64,000 nucleotides of DNA from Pelomyxa schiedti (lineage: Eukaryota > Evosea > Pelobiontida > Pelomyxidae): positions 30,854-94,853 of the forward strand of contig JAHLWZ010000830.1 of the NCBI GenBank assembly GCA_020536535.1, written 5' to 3'. Each line of letters starts with the position of its first letter. Position 1 is the first letter of the stretch. Positions 22,874-34,782 of the stretch are shown piece after piece. A program made the position numbers and the translations under genes. The notes under the pieces were generated by a model. The model saw only the letters and a list, made by a program, of their open reading frames with translations, was not told the DNA's origin and ran no database searches.

Positions 22874-23635
22874 AGTCCAGGTTTCCTTCGCTTGTTGTGG
22901 TGTGTTTGCTTGTTTTTTTTTTTTTTTTTTTTTTTTTGTTTTGAACTTGTTGAGCTTTGTGCCTGTTTTCTGAAGCCATTTATAGGGCAACGCGTTATTG
23001 AGAAAGTTCTTTACAAAGAACAAATTTTACCCTCGGGGCAGCAGAAAACAGGTCCCAGAAACGACTTCCACCATCACTTATTGGACGTTTCAGTCAAAAA
23101 ACGGCATAATGAATGAAAAATAAAAACAACCAACAAAAAACAAGTTTATCCACTGGGCGCACCCAGTGCATTTCGTTTGATTTTGATGATAGTTTTCGTT
23201 TTTTGTTTGTGTGGCTGGTTTTTGACTGAAACGTCCAATAGTTGCAATCAACAAGTGCGGAAGTGCACACCACATCAACAACATCAACAGGACTTCCTGT
23301 GATCAACTGATCACCCCTTAGAAGAGAATGTCGGTTAACATTGGCATTAGAAGAGATCACAAGGAAGTCAGGCCTTCCAAATGGCAGATGGACTCGGGTG
23401 TGTGCAATTGTTCTCAACTGCAAAATGGAAAAACTCTAAGAGAAAACGTGCTGGCTGGTGCCCTCCAACAACATCCAGGTGTCGGAATCTTATCTCTAAG
23501 CAATTGCCCCTCTTGTGCCGGGGTATTTTTGGAGCATAAAAACTGTCGCTCTTACGCAAGAAACAAAAACAAACCAAGCCGCACAACCGACGTTACGCCT
23601 CCCATAGACAAACAACACCAAATAATACCGACAAC
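22874..23635. other. Noncoding spacer with poly-T tract and inverted-repeat element
   Basis: Contains a run of 25 T at 22913-22937 and the inverted-repeat element at 23079-23240. The rest (23241-23635) is probably the promoter and 5' leader of the PGM-repeat gene. Open frames here are short and without recognised motifs. Confidence 0.5.
23079..23240. mobile_element. MITE-like element with 22-bp perfect terminal inverted repeats
   Basis: The left arm 23079-23100 (TATTGGACGTTTCAGTC...) and right arm 23219-23240 are exact reverse complements over 22 bp. The outermost dinucleotide on both sides is TA, as would result from a TA target-site duplication of the Tc1/mariner type. The 118-bp interior has no coding frame and carries a perfect 7-bp stem with a 4-nt loop at 23151-23168 (CACTGGG/CCCAGTG). 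The element class is inference from structure only; no transposase or second copy was seen in this window. Confidence 0.55.
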
Positions 23636-25078
23636 ATGCAACAACCAACACAGCCGCAACCCGGTATGATGGGACAACCAGGACAACCCGGCCAACCAGG
23701 GATGATGCCTACGCAGCCCGGTATGATGGGCCAGCCAGGACAACCAGGAATGATGGGACAACCGGGTATGATGCCGCAACAACCAGGACAACCTGGCCAA
23801 CCAGGGATGCTGCAGCCAGGGCAACCCGGCATGCAGCCCGGAATGATGGGACAGCCCGGGCAACCCGGCATGCAGCCGGGCCAACCAGGCCAGCCGGGTA
23901 TGCAACCAGGAATGATGGGACAACCAGGGATGCAGCCCGGGCAACCAGGAATGCAACCAGGACAGCCGGGTATGCAGCCAGGAATGATGGGACAGCCGGG
24001 TATGCAACCAGGAATGCAGCCCGGAATGATGGGACAGCCAGGACAACCGGGACAGCCGGGAATGCAGCCGGGACAACCAGGGATGCAGCCCGGAATGATG
24101 GGGCAGCCAGGACAACCGGGAATGCAGCCAGGGATGCAGCCGGGTCAAATGCAACCAGGAGCTCAACCAGGTCAACCCCAACCGGGCCAAATGCAGCCAG
24201 GAGCTCAACCAGGCCAACCAGGAATGCAACCAGGTCAGTCGGGAATGATGCAGCCCGGCCAAATGCAGCCCGGCCAAATGCAGCCCGGCCAAATGCAGCC
24301 CGGCCAAATGCAGCCCGGCCAAATGCAGCCCGGCCAAATGCAGCCTGGAATGCAACCCGGCCAAGTGCAACCAGGGATGCAACAGCCAGGACAGAAGCCA
24401 CCAACACCAGGGCAGCCTCAACCGGGAATGCAACAGCCAGGAATGCAACCCCAGCCTGGAATGCAGCAACCCGGAATGGGTGGTTCTGGTGTAGCTCTTC
24501 AGCTAGGAATGTCTCCACAGCCGGGAATGCAACCTGGAATGCAGCCATCTATGGGAGGCTCTGGAGTACCTCTTCAAACTGGATCTCAGCCGGGTATGGG
24601 AATGCAGCCAGGAATGGGGATGCAACCGGGCATGGGAATGCAGCCCGGTATGGGCATGCAGCCGGGAATGGGAATGCAGCCTGGTATGGGAATGCAACCC
24701 GGGATGGGGATGCAACCAGGTATGGGAATGCAACCAGGAATGGGAATGCAGCCTGGAATGAGCATGGGGATGCAGCCTGGTATGGGAATGCAACCTGGTA
24801 TGGGCATGCAACCAGGAATGGGAATGCAGCCTGGTATGGGGATGCAGCCGGGAATGGGAATGCAACCAGGAATGAGCATGGGGATGCAGCCGGGAATGGG
24901 AATGCAGCCTGGTATGGGAATGGGAATGGGCATGGGCATGCAGCCAGGAATGGGAATGCAACCCGGAATGGGAATGCCAGGCATGGGAATGCAACCAGGG
25001 ATGGGAATGCCAGGAATGGGAATGGGATACCCGCAAGGAGGACCGTATGTTCCTTTACTTTTCATGTTCAAACACTAA
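23636..25078 (+). CDS. Pro/Gly/Met/Gln repeat protein
   Basis: A low-complexity protein of about 470 residues from the ATG at 23636. It has three repeat zones: irregular [10 protein letters not shown]-type repeats (residues 1-~180), a run of GQMQP units near 24250-24345 that at the DNA level is six identical 15-bp units (24251-24340), and a long zone of GMGMQP units (24595-25030). The composition is almost only P, G, M and Q, with no transmembrane helix or globular domain. A donor at 25049 (GTTCCT) and acceptor at 25091-25093 could replace the last ~10 codons by a short further exon. It resembles the flexible N-terminal parts of synexin-type proteins or prion-like scaffolds, but no annexin or other folded domain is seen downstream. 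Function unknown. Confidence 0.75.
   Translation: MQQPTQPQPGMMGQPGQPGQPGMMPTQPGMMGQPGQPGMMGQPGMMPQQPGQPGQPGMLQPGQPGMQPGMMGQPGQPGMQPGQPGQPGMQPGMMGQPGMQPGQPGMQPGQPGMQPGMMGQPGMQPGMQPGMMGQPGQPGQPGMQPGQPGMQPGMMGQPGQPGMQPGMQPGQMQPGAQPGQPQPGQMQPGAQPGQPGMQPGQSGMMQPGQMQPGQMQPGQMQPGQMQPGQMQPGQMQPGMQPGQVQPGMQQPGQKPPTPGQPQPGMQQPGMQPQPGMQQPGMGGSGVALQLGMSPQPGMQPGMQPSMGGSGVPLQTGSQPGMGMQPGMGMQPGMGMQPGMGMQPGMGMQPGMGMQPGMGMQPGMGMQPGMGMQPGMSMGMQPGMGMQPGMGMQPGMGMQPGMGMQPGMGMQPGMSMGMQPGMGMQPGMGMGMGMGMQPGMGMQPGMGMPGMGMQPGMGMPGMGMGYPQGGPYVPLLFMFKH
24251..24340 (+). repeat. Six identical 15-bp tandem repeats
   Basis: The unit CAGCCCGGCCAAATG is repeated six times without a mismatch, coding QPGQM each time. The neighbouring repeats have diverged at synonymous sites, so this block was amplified or homogenised recently. 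Confidence 0.95.
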
Positions 25079-25286
25079 CGTTGCCCCTCACAGATACTGG
25101 TGAGTTTGAAGAACGTAATTGTAGCCGGGAGTACATGTAACTTTCTTTTTCTTCTACAAACAAGTACATTTAAAAAAAAATTCAAAAAAAGCCAAAGGGC
25201 TTATTTTTTCACTTCTTTTTTTCTGGACAAAGTGCACCAGAAAATGTTAAGGTTCATCCAACTGATTCAATTGCCCTTCTTGTGGC

Positions 25287-26643
25287 TCAGTGGAATCTGC
25301 AAAACCACTTAGTCATCGTCCTACAACAAACAAGTGGTTTGTGGGGAAAAAATCGATGGGAACGGGTAACCTTTTCTTTATCAGCAGCATGAGAAGTCAA
25401 AACTGAAGTAGATTCAGTAACTGACCGCGTGAATTTCTTGAGTGCCTGCATCCAAATTGCTCTCTGAATGGCTACCCCAATATACCACACTGGTGCAATC
25501 AGCCAATAGCGAACCGGTGCACGGCACGGGCAGGTAATTCCGATGCTGCTCATTTGAACAAATTCCAAGTCCAGGCAGTTGGTAAAGCCGAATTCTGACA
25601 TGGAAAATGACTGGGGGTATTTTAAGAAAGAAAACGTTGGGAATTGCAACACACCCTGAAGCATTCAGCAGCGGCCTCCGCCGGAGTTGCCAATGCCGCA
25701 CTTTCATCAATTACACGGGACTCTGGGGGTTTTGTGTGCATTTCCATCTCGTATCCAGGTGTATCCATATTGGATGGGTAAAATATGTGTGTGGAAATTC
25801 CATGAGGAGATAGTTCCATGTAGAGTGTCTCGGCAAGTCCGCGCAATGCGAACTTTGAGGCACTGTAATGAGCATAACCGGTGGCCCTAGCACTGTTTAA
25901 GTAGAAAAATAAATTTAGAACGGTTGTACCCCATGAGGCCCAGGCCAGAAGAGACCAAAAGTATTTGACCGCTATGCTGAGCAAGCATAGATGGAACACA
26001 AGCTGAAACAGCATTAAACGTTCCGAGGAAGTTCAAGTCTAACTCTGCAGATGCCTGATTGCGGGAAATCCGGCTGAAGTATTCTGGATGTGCCAGGCCT
26101 GCACTGCAGACAACGACATCCACTGATCCAAATGATGTTTGAGCCTGAGTAACTGCGTGTGTAACCTTCATTTGTTAGATTGGATTCTTGGGGGCGATGT
26201 AATTACCTGTTCAGGTCGAGTTACATCACATACGAAAAATTGGCATTGGCCACCTATAGTAACTTGAGTTTCCAACCTCTACGATCTAGACTTACCTTCT
26301 CCTTCAATTTCCTTCTGAACTGTGGATAAATGTGATTCACTGCGAGAAACTATGGTTACTCTTGCGTGCTGACGGGCAAATAATTTTCCCAGTTCTTTTC
26401 CAAGTCCGGTACCACCACCAGTAATAAAAACGTGCCTAAAGAAAGTGAGCAAGTGTGCCAAAGAGATGGAAGGTACTTATTTCCATATGTGCGTCTTTTA
26501 CAGAATAAACTACGTAGGTCTTCCCAAGGATAGAAAAAGGCTAGTGCAATAGCGCCATAGAGTGTTGCAACTAGGTACGCCACAACCCAAAGTGGTACAA
26601 TCAGGTTTGCAATGCACATTGCCTGTGGTACTACAATTAGCAT
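25287..26643 (-). CDS. KDSR: 3-ketodihydrosphingosine reductase (short-chain dehydrogenase)
   Basis: NADPH-dependent reductase of sphingolipid synthesis in the ER membrane. Six exons are inferred; internal boundaries include 26477/26435, then a small exon coding QCQFFVCDVTRPEQ near 26205-26250, then 26170 onward. An N-terminal hydrophobic region (IVPLWVVAYLVATLYGAIALAFF) precedes the Rossmann motif TGGGTGLGK. Then come DVVVCSAG, LVSSGLGL, the catalytic YSASK (from about 25860 downwards) and the family-typical RGLAETLYMELSPHGI and MDTPG...TKPPESR segments, which match KDSR/Tsc10 better than other SDRs. The C-terminal exon has a hydrophobic stretch (YWLIAPVWYIGVAI) and ends at 25287. The ATG at 26643 is the first in frame; an upstream exon cannot be excluded. 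All catalytic residues appear intact. Confidence 0.88.
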
Positions 26644-26831
26644 AAAAGAGACGTACACAATATTGAAAAAGTTGAAGGTGGGAGATTGTCAGTGAAGAAG
26701 GAAGTGAGTGTGAATTTTGTAGGAATTAAAAGATGAGCACCCGCGTAAGATAATACAGTCTCTTCATTAATAGTTTGTATCTATAAATATATATGTGGGT
26801 CTATATATTTTCGCGTATGGGATAGGATAGG

Positions 26832-27200
26832 CTAGAATAGAACAGAACATCGTGCCTGAATCACACCAGTGAAAGAATCCCAGGGCCACGCAGTGAGCAC
26901 CCATAAGCTCAACCCGCCCACCACCAACTGCCAGCAGCACATCGCCGTCCACCACACCGCGCTGGCCACGAACCCCACGGGGCCGCTGGCCCTCGCCCCA
27001 AGCGCCATCCCCACGACGTAGACCCCGGCGCACCCGATCTGCACCAGCGACGCGGCCCGCACCGCCGCCTCCGCCCCCGGCTCCAGCGAGCCCCCGGCCG
27101 CAGCCGCCGACACCAGCGCCGCGATCGGCAGCCCCGCGCCGACGCACGCGAACACCGCCACCATGGCCACGCACAGCGTCTTGGTCACGACTCCTCCCAT
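26832..27200 (-). CDS. Small four-helix membrane protein
   Basis: Intronless frame of 122 codons with four hydrophobic segments (around residues 8-33, 47-66, 75-95 and 97-112), few charges and a short tail. The ATG at 27200 is in a good context. The coding DNA is very GC-rich (about 27000-27180) while the flanks are AT-rich. It is not a recognised tetraspanin (no CCG motif) or other family. It lies between KDSR and the RhoGEF, all on the minus strand. The length and hydrophobic pattern make it a likely real gene, but it could also be the GC-rich 5' exon of a longer one. Confidence 0.55.
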   Translation of the reverse strand: MGGVVTKTLCVAMVAVFACVGAGLPIAALVSAAAAGGSLEPGAEAAVRAASLVQIGCAGVYVVGMALGARASGPVGFVASAVWWTAMCCWQLVVGGLSLWVLTAWPWDSFTGVIQARCSVLF

Positions 27201-27376
27201 GAGTACGGGGTGATGGTTGTAGCACCGGGTTGATTTTTTGGTTTAGTGTGAGGCCGCAACGGTTGGTTTTTTTTAGGGGTGATGGGTGAATGAGAGCTGG
27301 AAGTATGTACGTTTGATGTATTCAGTGCCATCAAATACAAGTTGGGGGGTTGGTTGGAGAGTGAGGTGGGGGGCAA

Positions 27377-30330
27377 TTAGGAGTTGCTGGTGCTTGTTGT
27401 GCTGCCGCCTAGTTCGTTGACCTGGTGAACCCAGCATGATGCCTGCTTGAGTTTGGTGACCCACTCGGTCTTCTGTGCGGGTGAGGAGCATGCTACACAG
27501 AACCCTGTTGGCAAATGTTAGGTGTGAATTTGGGAGGATTCGACGCACGTTTGTTGTCTGTTTGAAGCTGAAATGTCAGCTCGGATTGCTCGTTCACACT
27601 GCTGTGAATTAAGCTTGCACTATCAACAAATTTATACACGTCGTGTCCTCCTTAGTCACTTGTTGAGATATATTCAAGGAAGGAAAAGGGGGCTCACCGG
27701 TTTTGTTAAATATGAAGCTTTTTTTTGACACGGGGTGTGTTTCCACAATTATGTCGTTAAACAGAAAGAGATACCGCGGAATGAGCCCTTTCTCTTTCTT
27801 GAGCATTACAGCTCCCTGATTTGGGGGAAACATCAGTCTTTCCAAAAGCAAAGAAGGAATTAGGTGGCACCTGATGAAGAAAACGGCGTTGTGGTTGCAC
27901 AAGTGGCTTATCTGGTGCAACGGGATCCTTTCTTTTTTTAAGAAGAAATCATATTCAAGTGCACTGAATACCACGAATTTCCCTACTATCAGTTCTTCTA
28001 TATCTCTGACTTTCAGCATGGCTTCAGCATCTCTCTTCTGCACAAATGTTATCCTGGCGCTTTTTCACGGTTACAAAAGTGGAACCTTTTCATTGATGTG
28101 TGATGCCACACTTTTCATTTGCTCATAGCTTTCCGTGAGTTGTTGGTAATCCGACTGAGATTTATCAGCGTACTTGACGAGTTGTTCCAGGAGCATCACA
28201 TACCTTCAAAAACAGGTGAAACAGAAGTTAATTTTTAACTTGCTACCTCGGTATGCGCTGTACAGGAAGAATTAAAAACGAAAAGATATCCATCCCCGCC
28301 GTTTGTTGTTGTTTCTGCAAATGTTTATGCTTGGAAGAATTAAATTCAACTACTTGCAGCCAAGAGGCAAATTCTGGATTTTGTGAAAGGAGACCCATAG
28401 TGGTGCAGGCTCTTTCATAAGTGGAGACCCAAAGCGTATAAACCTTCAAGAAGGCGCACTGAAAAAAGGAAGGTAAGAATAAGTGGATTGGACTTGAGAC
28501 TTACAATCCCCATGAACACTGGACCAAGAGCAGGTGCTGTAGGACATTTAGCTACTGCTGAATTCAGTTGAGCCAAGAAAATCGTGTTGTAATTTTTGAT
28601 AATTTCGATTGTGGAAAATGTTTTGTAACAGTTAAGGGTGTTTCTTGGAAAAAAGGGGGAGAAAGGAAAGGATATGCTATGTGTCTCTTCAGGGCACATT
28701 GATTCTGGGAGAGACTTCATGGGTTTCAAAAAGACATTTAGAAGCACTTCCAAATTTTTCAAGTAAATGGTTTCTGTGTGGTACTGTTGGATTTTGAATT
28801 TCAAGTCTGGACAAACAGTGCTTCTACCAGTAGAAAGAAGTTCTTCGAACGCAGCCTCTTGACGAGATTTCCTCTTCCCTTCGTCAACTAATAAGTTAAC
28901 ATCTGGTTCTAGAAGAAGTGTTAGTTTTTTTTTTTTTTGGTGAAAAGTTATACCCTCAATCAGTGGTTCAGGTTCATCTTCAGCATCTGGTGCACATTTA
29001 GGCTCTGACTGGTCAGTTGTACGAGATCTTGAGGGCATCGGTTTTGGTGTGAAAACGTGTTTTGAAGTTGATTCATGCAATGGAGGTGGAGGTGTTAGTG
29101 CCGACCTGGAACTGGATCGGGAAGGTGGCACAGATGCTGTACGGGGCTTCCTTCTTGGCGCTGAAGCAGGGGGTATTTGTGCAGATAGTTGAGAACTAAT
29201 TAGGGGGTTTTGTGCTAAAGATTGTGATTTCCTTAGGATACTTCCTAGTCGAACCTTTTTTTTTTGTTTTTATTAATATCTTTTTGGGTATTTCGGGAAG
29301 TTTACATTGAAATTACTGGCAGTCTCGAGAGGAAGTGCTGAAAGCAAGTCTGTAACAAGTGTCACCAGTTCGCTAACAACAAGATCTCGCTCTTTGTCTT
29401 TCGTTTTAAGCGCTTGCATTTGTTGTTTATAGTTCCTTTTTTCCCAGAGTGAGATTCACTAGAATCAAAGTGAAAGATAGAGGCGTACTCGAAGGCAGGA
29501 GAACAATTGCTACAGACCACTGGTGTGTCAGAGGTAGCGGAAGTGGGCAGGTCAGATGGTTTCAAACCAAGACCACCACCAAATATACTTAAACAAGCAT
29601 TCAGCGCCATATCAAAACTCAAGTCCAAGGTCTCCAGTTTCTCGTGTTTTTTTGCCTTTTTATCAGGTTGGCCTGGAGTGGTTGATTCGTGATGTGTCGA
29701 TTGGGGTGTTGGAGGTTGTTCTATTGCTTTGTCTTGAGCAGCAGTGCTGTGCACTGGTGGAGCATAGAAATCTTTCAGATCCAGTATTGTAGGTGTTCCT
29801 GAAGTAGGATTGATACCAGTGGGTGACAATGCACCGCCAATTTCGCTGAGTCTTGCTCTACTGTGATGTGACGATCTATATGCCACAGTGTGACATTCCC
29901 TCGCGTGTGAAGTTGATTGTGTTTGCGTTTGTGTCTGAGGTGCCTGTGTTGGTGACTGCGTGTCCGCGGGATTATTGACATTGGTGTGTGTGGTACTGCT
30001 ACTCCTGTGATGGTGGTGGTGCTGGTGCTCCTTTTTCGGCGTCGACGTTCGCGTCGGCGTACTTTCCAGGCTCTGCTGGCCCGGAGAGTCCCTGCGAAGC
30101 GCCGCGGAAGGTGATGGCGAGGGAGTCTGCGACGGCGACTGCGACGGAGAGGAAGAGGACGCCCCAGTTGCGGGCGTGGCAAACGAAAGTGGGCTCCACG
30201 ACTTTCGCCTCCCGCGCTTGACGGCTGTGTCATCGTCCTTCTCGTGTAGTGTCGAGTTGGCCACAGGAGATCTGCCTGTGGTGTGGGTGGTTGTCGCTGT
30301 TGTCGCAGTTCCGCTGCTGTCGTCTCCCAT
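27377..30330 (-). CDS. RhoGEF (DH-PH) protein
   Basis: Guanine-nucleotide exchange factor for Rho/Rac GTPases, controlling actin. From the ATG at 30330 a ~300-residue Ser/Thr/Pro/His-rich disordered region leads to the DH domain. The DH shows FEELLSTGR, then YLKNLEVLLNVFLKP near 28730, the segment FASWLQVVEF...ILPVQRIPR near 28250-28370 (the conserved DH core helix) and YVMLLEQLVKYADKSQSDYQQLTESY near 28130-28200. The PH domain follows, with RYLFLFNDIIVETHP near 27750 and a last exon FCVACSSPAQKTEWVTKLKQA ending at the TAA 27377-27379. The last two introns (near 27608-27692 and 27492-27535) are required to reach this canonical PH C-helix Trp. Internal exons are GT-AG and short. It is one of the clearest multi-exon genes here, though upstream exon borders remain approximate. 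Confidence 0.82.
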
Positions 30331-31965
30331 GGCTGCGCCCACACGTGAAACCAACAAAGTTTCAGTTCTTTCCTTTCAGATCGTGGGTTCCCTTCTTTCG
30401 TGGAAAAACCTGAAACTGTTTCAGATTCGAGTGCAACACAAACAAAACCATCAAAAACGGTTTGGAAAAAAACGTCGATATGCATGACAACACTAAGTTT
30501 ATGTCTCCATGTGCGCGGTAGGTCTCTTGTTACTCTCATTCTTTCAGTTCTCTCTAGTGGGCGTCCTCGTTCTTTTGGTTGCAACAGTGGGTGTGTTCTA
30601 TTCTAAAGTCTCCCTGCCCCACACGGCCATTCATTGAATGAACAAAACACTTATTATGTTATGAACACCAAATTGAAATGAACTCCCAAAAAAATCATAA
30701 GCACATGTATTTTGTTTTATTTCTGTATTCCAGCCAAGTTAGAGAACCCTAAGGGAGAAAAAAAGAAAAAATGAGTTACTGTGTTAAGGTGCATGAAGGA
30801 AAAAATTAGGGAATATAAGAGCCCCTTTCAATTCCCTATATCAATAATAATAATTTTCAGCTTAATTGAATCGGTATCTACTACTGGTTCTTGTGTGGTG
30901 TGATTGATGATGCTAATGGTGTGAATGTGGGTGCAGAGTCCTCAGGGTTATCTAGCCCCACTATTGTTTGCTTTTTCTTCTGCTGTACTGGGTGTGGATG
31001 TTGCTTTTTGTATTCTTGCCATCTTTGGAGCACCGGCTTCCTCCAGTGGGTTCGACCTGGACAACTTTTTTTTTTGTGCCAAAGGGGTCAGGGTATCGGA
31101 GCCCCTTTTTCGTGCCGGCTGTGTTTGGTGTGAATGAATTAATGAAATTAGAGTTGGCGGGAGAAGTGGAAAACTGGGGGAGTATTTTTACAAACCGGCA
31201 GGGAGGAGTTCTGTTGCGGCATGGAAGTGATAAGGAATTTCGATTTTGGCAGAACCGGGGCTGCTCCTGGTGCCTTCGACTGCTCCGGGAGTGGTGGTGC
31301 CAGCGATGACAATACTTCATTTGTTGGTAAAGGGTTCGTGGGTAATGGTGATGAGAGACACCTTGGTGGAGGTTGCGTTTTGAGAGGTGTGAGGAGTGTA
31401 GGTACTCGGTGAAGCTTGGTGTTTTCACTTCTTCAGATGGCTCTTGCTTGGTTGTGCCAACTTTCCTTCCTGGGCCACTTTAGCAGTAGGTTGAAGCATT
31501 ACACCTTGGATACCCAGCGATATGATGGTTCATCTCAGACCAGATCCTCAGATTCATGTGTGTCATCTCTGGAGGCCTTTGGAACAACCCAAACGAGGGG
31601 ATAGATATCAAACCCTTTTTTCTTTTGTTAAAGGTGAAGATTGTAGTTTTCTTTTAGAGGTCTCGGCCTCTTTTGATGGCGTACGAGAATGAAGCAGTGT
31701 CCCTGGTTGAGAGGTTGTCAGAACTTGGGTAGGTTCTCTTTGTTCTGCCTTCTGTATTTAGGTCGTGGCAGGAATGTCCGAAAGGGAAATCCTTTATTAA
31801 CCCTTAAGCCATTTCACAATATTCACTGCCACAGTGAAATGAGCGATTTGGGCTACAGGGTTCTCAAGACACATTTGACCCACAGTTTGATTTCTCTCCA
31901 CAGCAAAAATAGAAATAAGCTATACTACAAGTCCCTAACTGACTGAGGGCGGCTCGCCATCAGAC
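30331..31965. other. Region without a confident gene, containing dispersed repeat copy 1
   Basis: Holds the repeat copy at 30727-30873. Between about 31150 and 31420 a minus-strand frame reads as Pro/Ser/Leu-rich sequence (SSLAPPLPEQSKAPGAAPVLPKS), suggesting a disordered coding exon of an unresolved gene. Other frames are short. No family was recognised. Confidence 0.4.
30727..30873 (+). repeat. Dispersed ~140-bp repeat, copy 1
   Basis: Matches 36336-36473 at roughly 90 percent identity with small indels in A-runs. It starts ATTCCAGCCAAGTTAG and ends CTTAATTGAATCG. On the minus strand both copies keep a short frame ending IIDIGN or IVDIGN before a stop. Confidence 0.9.
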
Positions 31966-33180
31966 TCAGTCTCCTTTATAAACAGGGCCATCATCAGGGC
32001 ACGGTACAATATTCTCAATCTCAATGAGGTGGGTTTCTTCTGCTCTCTTATTTTTGCGGCGAACTACAAGCCACATGGTGGCACCAATTCCGCCAAATAC
32101 AATCACCAGTCCCGCGCAGATAATACACCATAATTCTATGCTGGGTTTACAGCCCTGAGAGGGAAGAATTGCAGTGTGTTATGGAATTGAGGAAAGTCGA
32201 TGTTGGTTGGAATACACACAGCACTTCCTTCAGAAGAGGTCACCATGTTTCCACATACTGAGCAACTAGTACACCCAGATGCACTTGAATAATTGCCTGG
32301 AGGGTGAAGCCCGTTGGAATTTGGTTAAAGATGAATGCATACCAGATGCACAAGCAGTACAGTCTACAGAACCATTCTTAGGTGAATAGTAACCGGGATT
32401 GCAATCAACACAGGAAGGGTACCTTGGGAACATTGTTAAAGGAAATTTGGGGGAAAGCTGCTGCTTACGTCACATCTGAATAAGTCCCAGGAGGACAAGC
32501 CTCACAGTAGAGATATCCTGTTTCTATCTCATTTGAATATATTCCCGCGTAGCAAGTAAAGCAACCGGCTTGTCCCTTGTATCTATGTCAATCATTTGTT
32601 ATTTGGCAAATATCGAATGTTGTTGGACTTACATGTCTGATGTTGCTAGCCAAGGAAACCACATAATTTGAGGTTGAACGAACATTGAGTCCTATTCGCA
32701 TGCGGAATGGTAACTTTGAAAATGAACTGTGCACTGTGAAAGCAGTTGCATCTGACAGAGGCCTCCTACAAAAGCTTCTCAATGAAAACATATTGTAAAA
32801 TCCTTGGTATTTGTGAGAAGTGAGGGGCATTTATTACCGTTTAAGATTTTTCACAGCTTCGGAAGTTCAGTGATTCCAAACATGAGCCGCCAAATATAAT
32901 ACGTCCGCTCAGTTTGAAGAATTTGACTTCAATCATCTGGCACTCTTTTTCATCATAAGTGAGTTCCGATGCCGATCAACTTTACAACCTGTATATCAAT
33001 TAGCACTTCCGTTATAGATGAGCCTGAACAAAACACATCCTGCCTGCTGCTCCTTATGTTGGGCAGGCACTTTGCGTAGTCCAAACCGGCCTGGTACCCC
33101 CACGTAGTAGCGACACCAGCGGATGTAGCTGAGCGGCACCACACAAGAGCCAGACGGCAACAGGCGAACTGTTGGTACCA
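31966..33180 (-). CDS. Cys-rich single-pass membrane protein (receptor-like)
   Basis: Predicted surface protein with ephrin-receptor/GCC2-GCC3-like Cys repeats. Reading from the C-terminus: the stop TGA is at 31966-31968, a short cytosolic tail (RRKNKRAEETHLIEIENI), a transmembrane helix (CIICAGLVIVFGGIGATMWLVV), then Cys-rich modules in separate exons: CTSCSVCGNM near 32250, CVDCNPGYYSPKNGSVDCTACAS near 32370, and GCFTCYAGIYSNEIETGYLYCEACPPGTYSDV near 32480-32570. Further upstream are beta-rich exons (AFTVHSSFSKLPFRMRIGLNV near 32700, then IEVKFFKLSGRIIFGGSC near 32900). The start is not resolved: two frames stay open over 33000-33200, and the signal peptide was not identified. The C-terminal half is well supported; the 5' end is approximate. 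Confidence 0.6.
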
Positions 33181-34782
33181 AAGGGCCTGCTGTGCTTGAC
33201 GTATATACGTACGAGGGGGGAGACGTCGCGGCGGTGCTGGTTGTGGTCGTGGTCGTGGTCGTCGACGCCGTCGTGCCGCGGTACCGGTGTGCGCGGGGGC
33301 GGGGGTCGGACCCCGAGCGGCGGGCCGAGCGGTGCGCGCCGTCCTGTGTTTGCCTTGTCTACAGGACGCTTCACGCTTTGTTGTTCCACTTCTTTTGTTA
33401 GTAGATGTGATCAACCGGCAGACCTTAAATAAGACACGGTTCCCTGACAAGTCTGTCTTTGGATCATTGACTTCTTTTTTTTTTTGTCTAGAGACAAAAA
33501 AAAAAACCTGCCTCATCAACCAAGCCAACAAGACCACACAACAACAAACCGAGATCCAGAAGGCAAAAGAGAGGAGACAAATGGCAACACGGACTACTGA
33601 GGAGGAGAAGGAATGCGCATCGGCCGTATCTGCAGCGTCAACGTCGACGTCCGCAGCAGCACCTGATCCACAAGTCCCGACGACTACCGCGCCTGCGTTG
33701 TCGTCTTCTTCTTCTTCGTCGTCGTCTGCGTGGCAGTGTGGAGGAATGGCACTGTCGAGATCGTACCCAACGCGGCCAGGCGACGAGTGACACCGTCCGT
33801 GGTGGCCTTCACCGACGAAGAAGTGCTCGTCGTCGACGCTGCACTTGCCCAGATTAACAGCAACCCACAGGACACTTTTCGACATGAAGCGCCTTATGGG
33901 CCAAAAGTACGAGGACCTGGCTAAGGGCGACGTTGCCCACTGGCTCTTCGGAGTCAAACATTCACCGAAGAATGTGGCGGTGGTGGAAGTGCACAGGAAA
34001 AACATGGCCAGGGACCACCTGCCCGAGTTTATATCAGGGTTGCTCCTGGCCGAACTGAGGAGAGATGCGGAAAAATTCCTTGGCCAGCCAGTTAGAGACG
34101 TGGTAATAACATACGTGTAATTCTTGCCTCTTCTTTGTTACTTAGTTATTTTTATTTTCATTTTTAACTTGCGTGTACTTCTTGTGAAATGGATGTTGAC
34201 TACAAAAAACAATATCTCACAACAGTCAAAAAGGGTCCCAGCTTATTTTTCTGAAGTTCAAAGGGAAGCCACTCGGAACGCAGCGGTTATTGCCGGCCTC
34301 AACCCACAGCGACTTATAAAACTGCCGCGGCACTGGGTTATAGCATCGATCCGAAGCAGAAAAAGGGCAACTTGCTTGTTTTTGATCTTGGAGGGGGAAC
34401 CTTCGACGTAAGTGTTGTGGAGTCAACAGAGGAGGGAACTCTTTTTGTCAATGCCACGTGCAGCAACTCTCACCTCGGTGGCCAAGATTTCACCAGAAGA
34501 ATTGTGGATTTTCTCTTGAAGGACATCCTCCAACGATTTGGCAAAGACCTCACGAATGACTACAGAGCTCGTGGCTTGCTACACGCTGCTTGTGAGCGTG
34601 CCAAAGTTTTGTTATCCTCTGAGGACCAGACTTGCATTGAAATTTTCGAAATGTTTGAAGGCACCCCTTCTTACACAAGGCTCTTAACAAGGGGGGAGTT
34701 TGAGGACCTCAACATGAACCTGTTCATTTCCACCTTGCACCCCATTGATGTTGCTTTGAAGTATGCTAAGCTTACCATGGAT

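Noticed and set aside
23100-23300. CRISPR-like or tRNA-like structure at the hairpin
   Set aside because: Only a single inverted repeat with one hairpin; no repeated spacers, no cloverleaf, and the host is eukaryotic.
23552-25071. Minus-strand frames rich in Leu/His or Pro/Ile/Cys over the PGM-repeat gene
   Set aside because: They mirror the tandem repeats on the other strand and have no start context or domain.
32953-34005. 350-codon minus-strand frame
   Set aside because: Most of it is antisense to the Hsp70 pseudogene start and GC-rich leader; only its last part (below about 33180) may be an exon of the Cys-rich protein.
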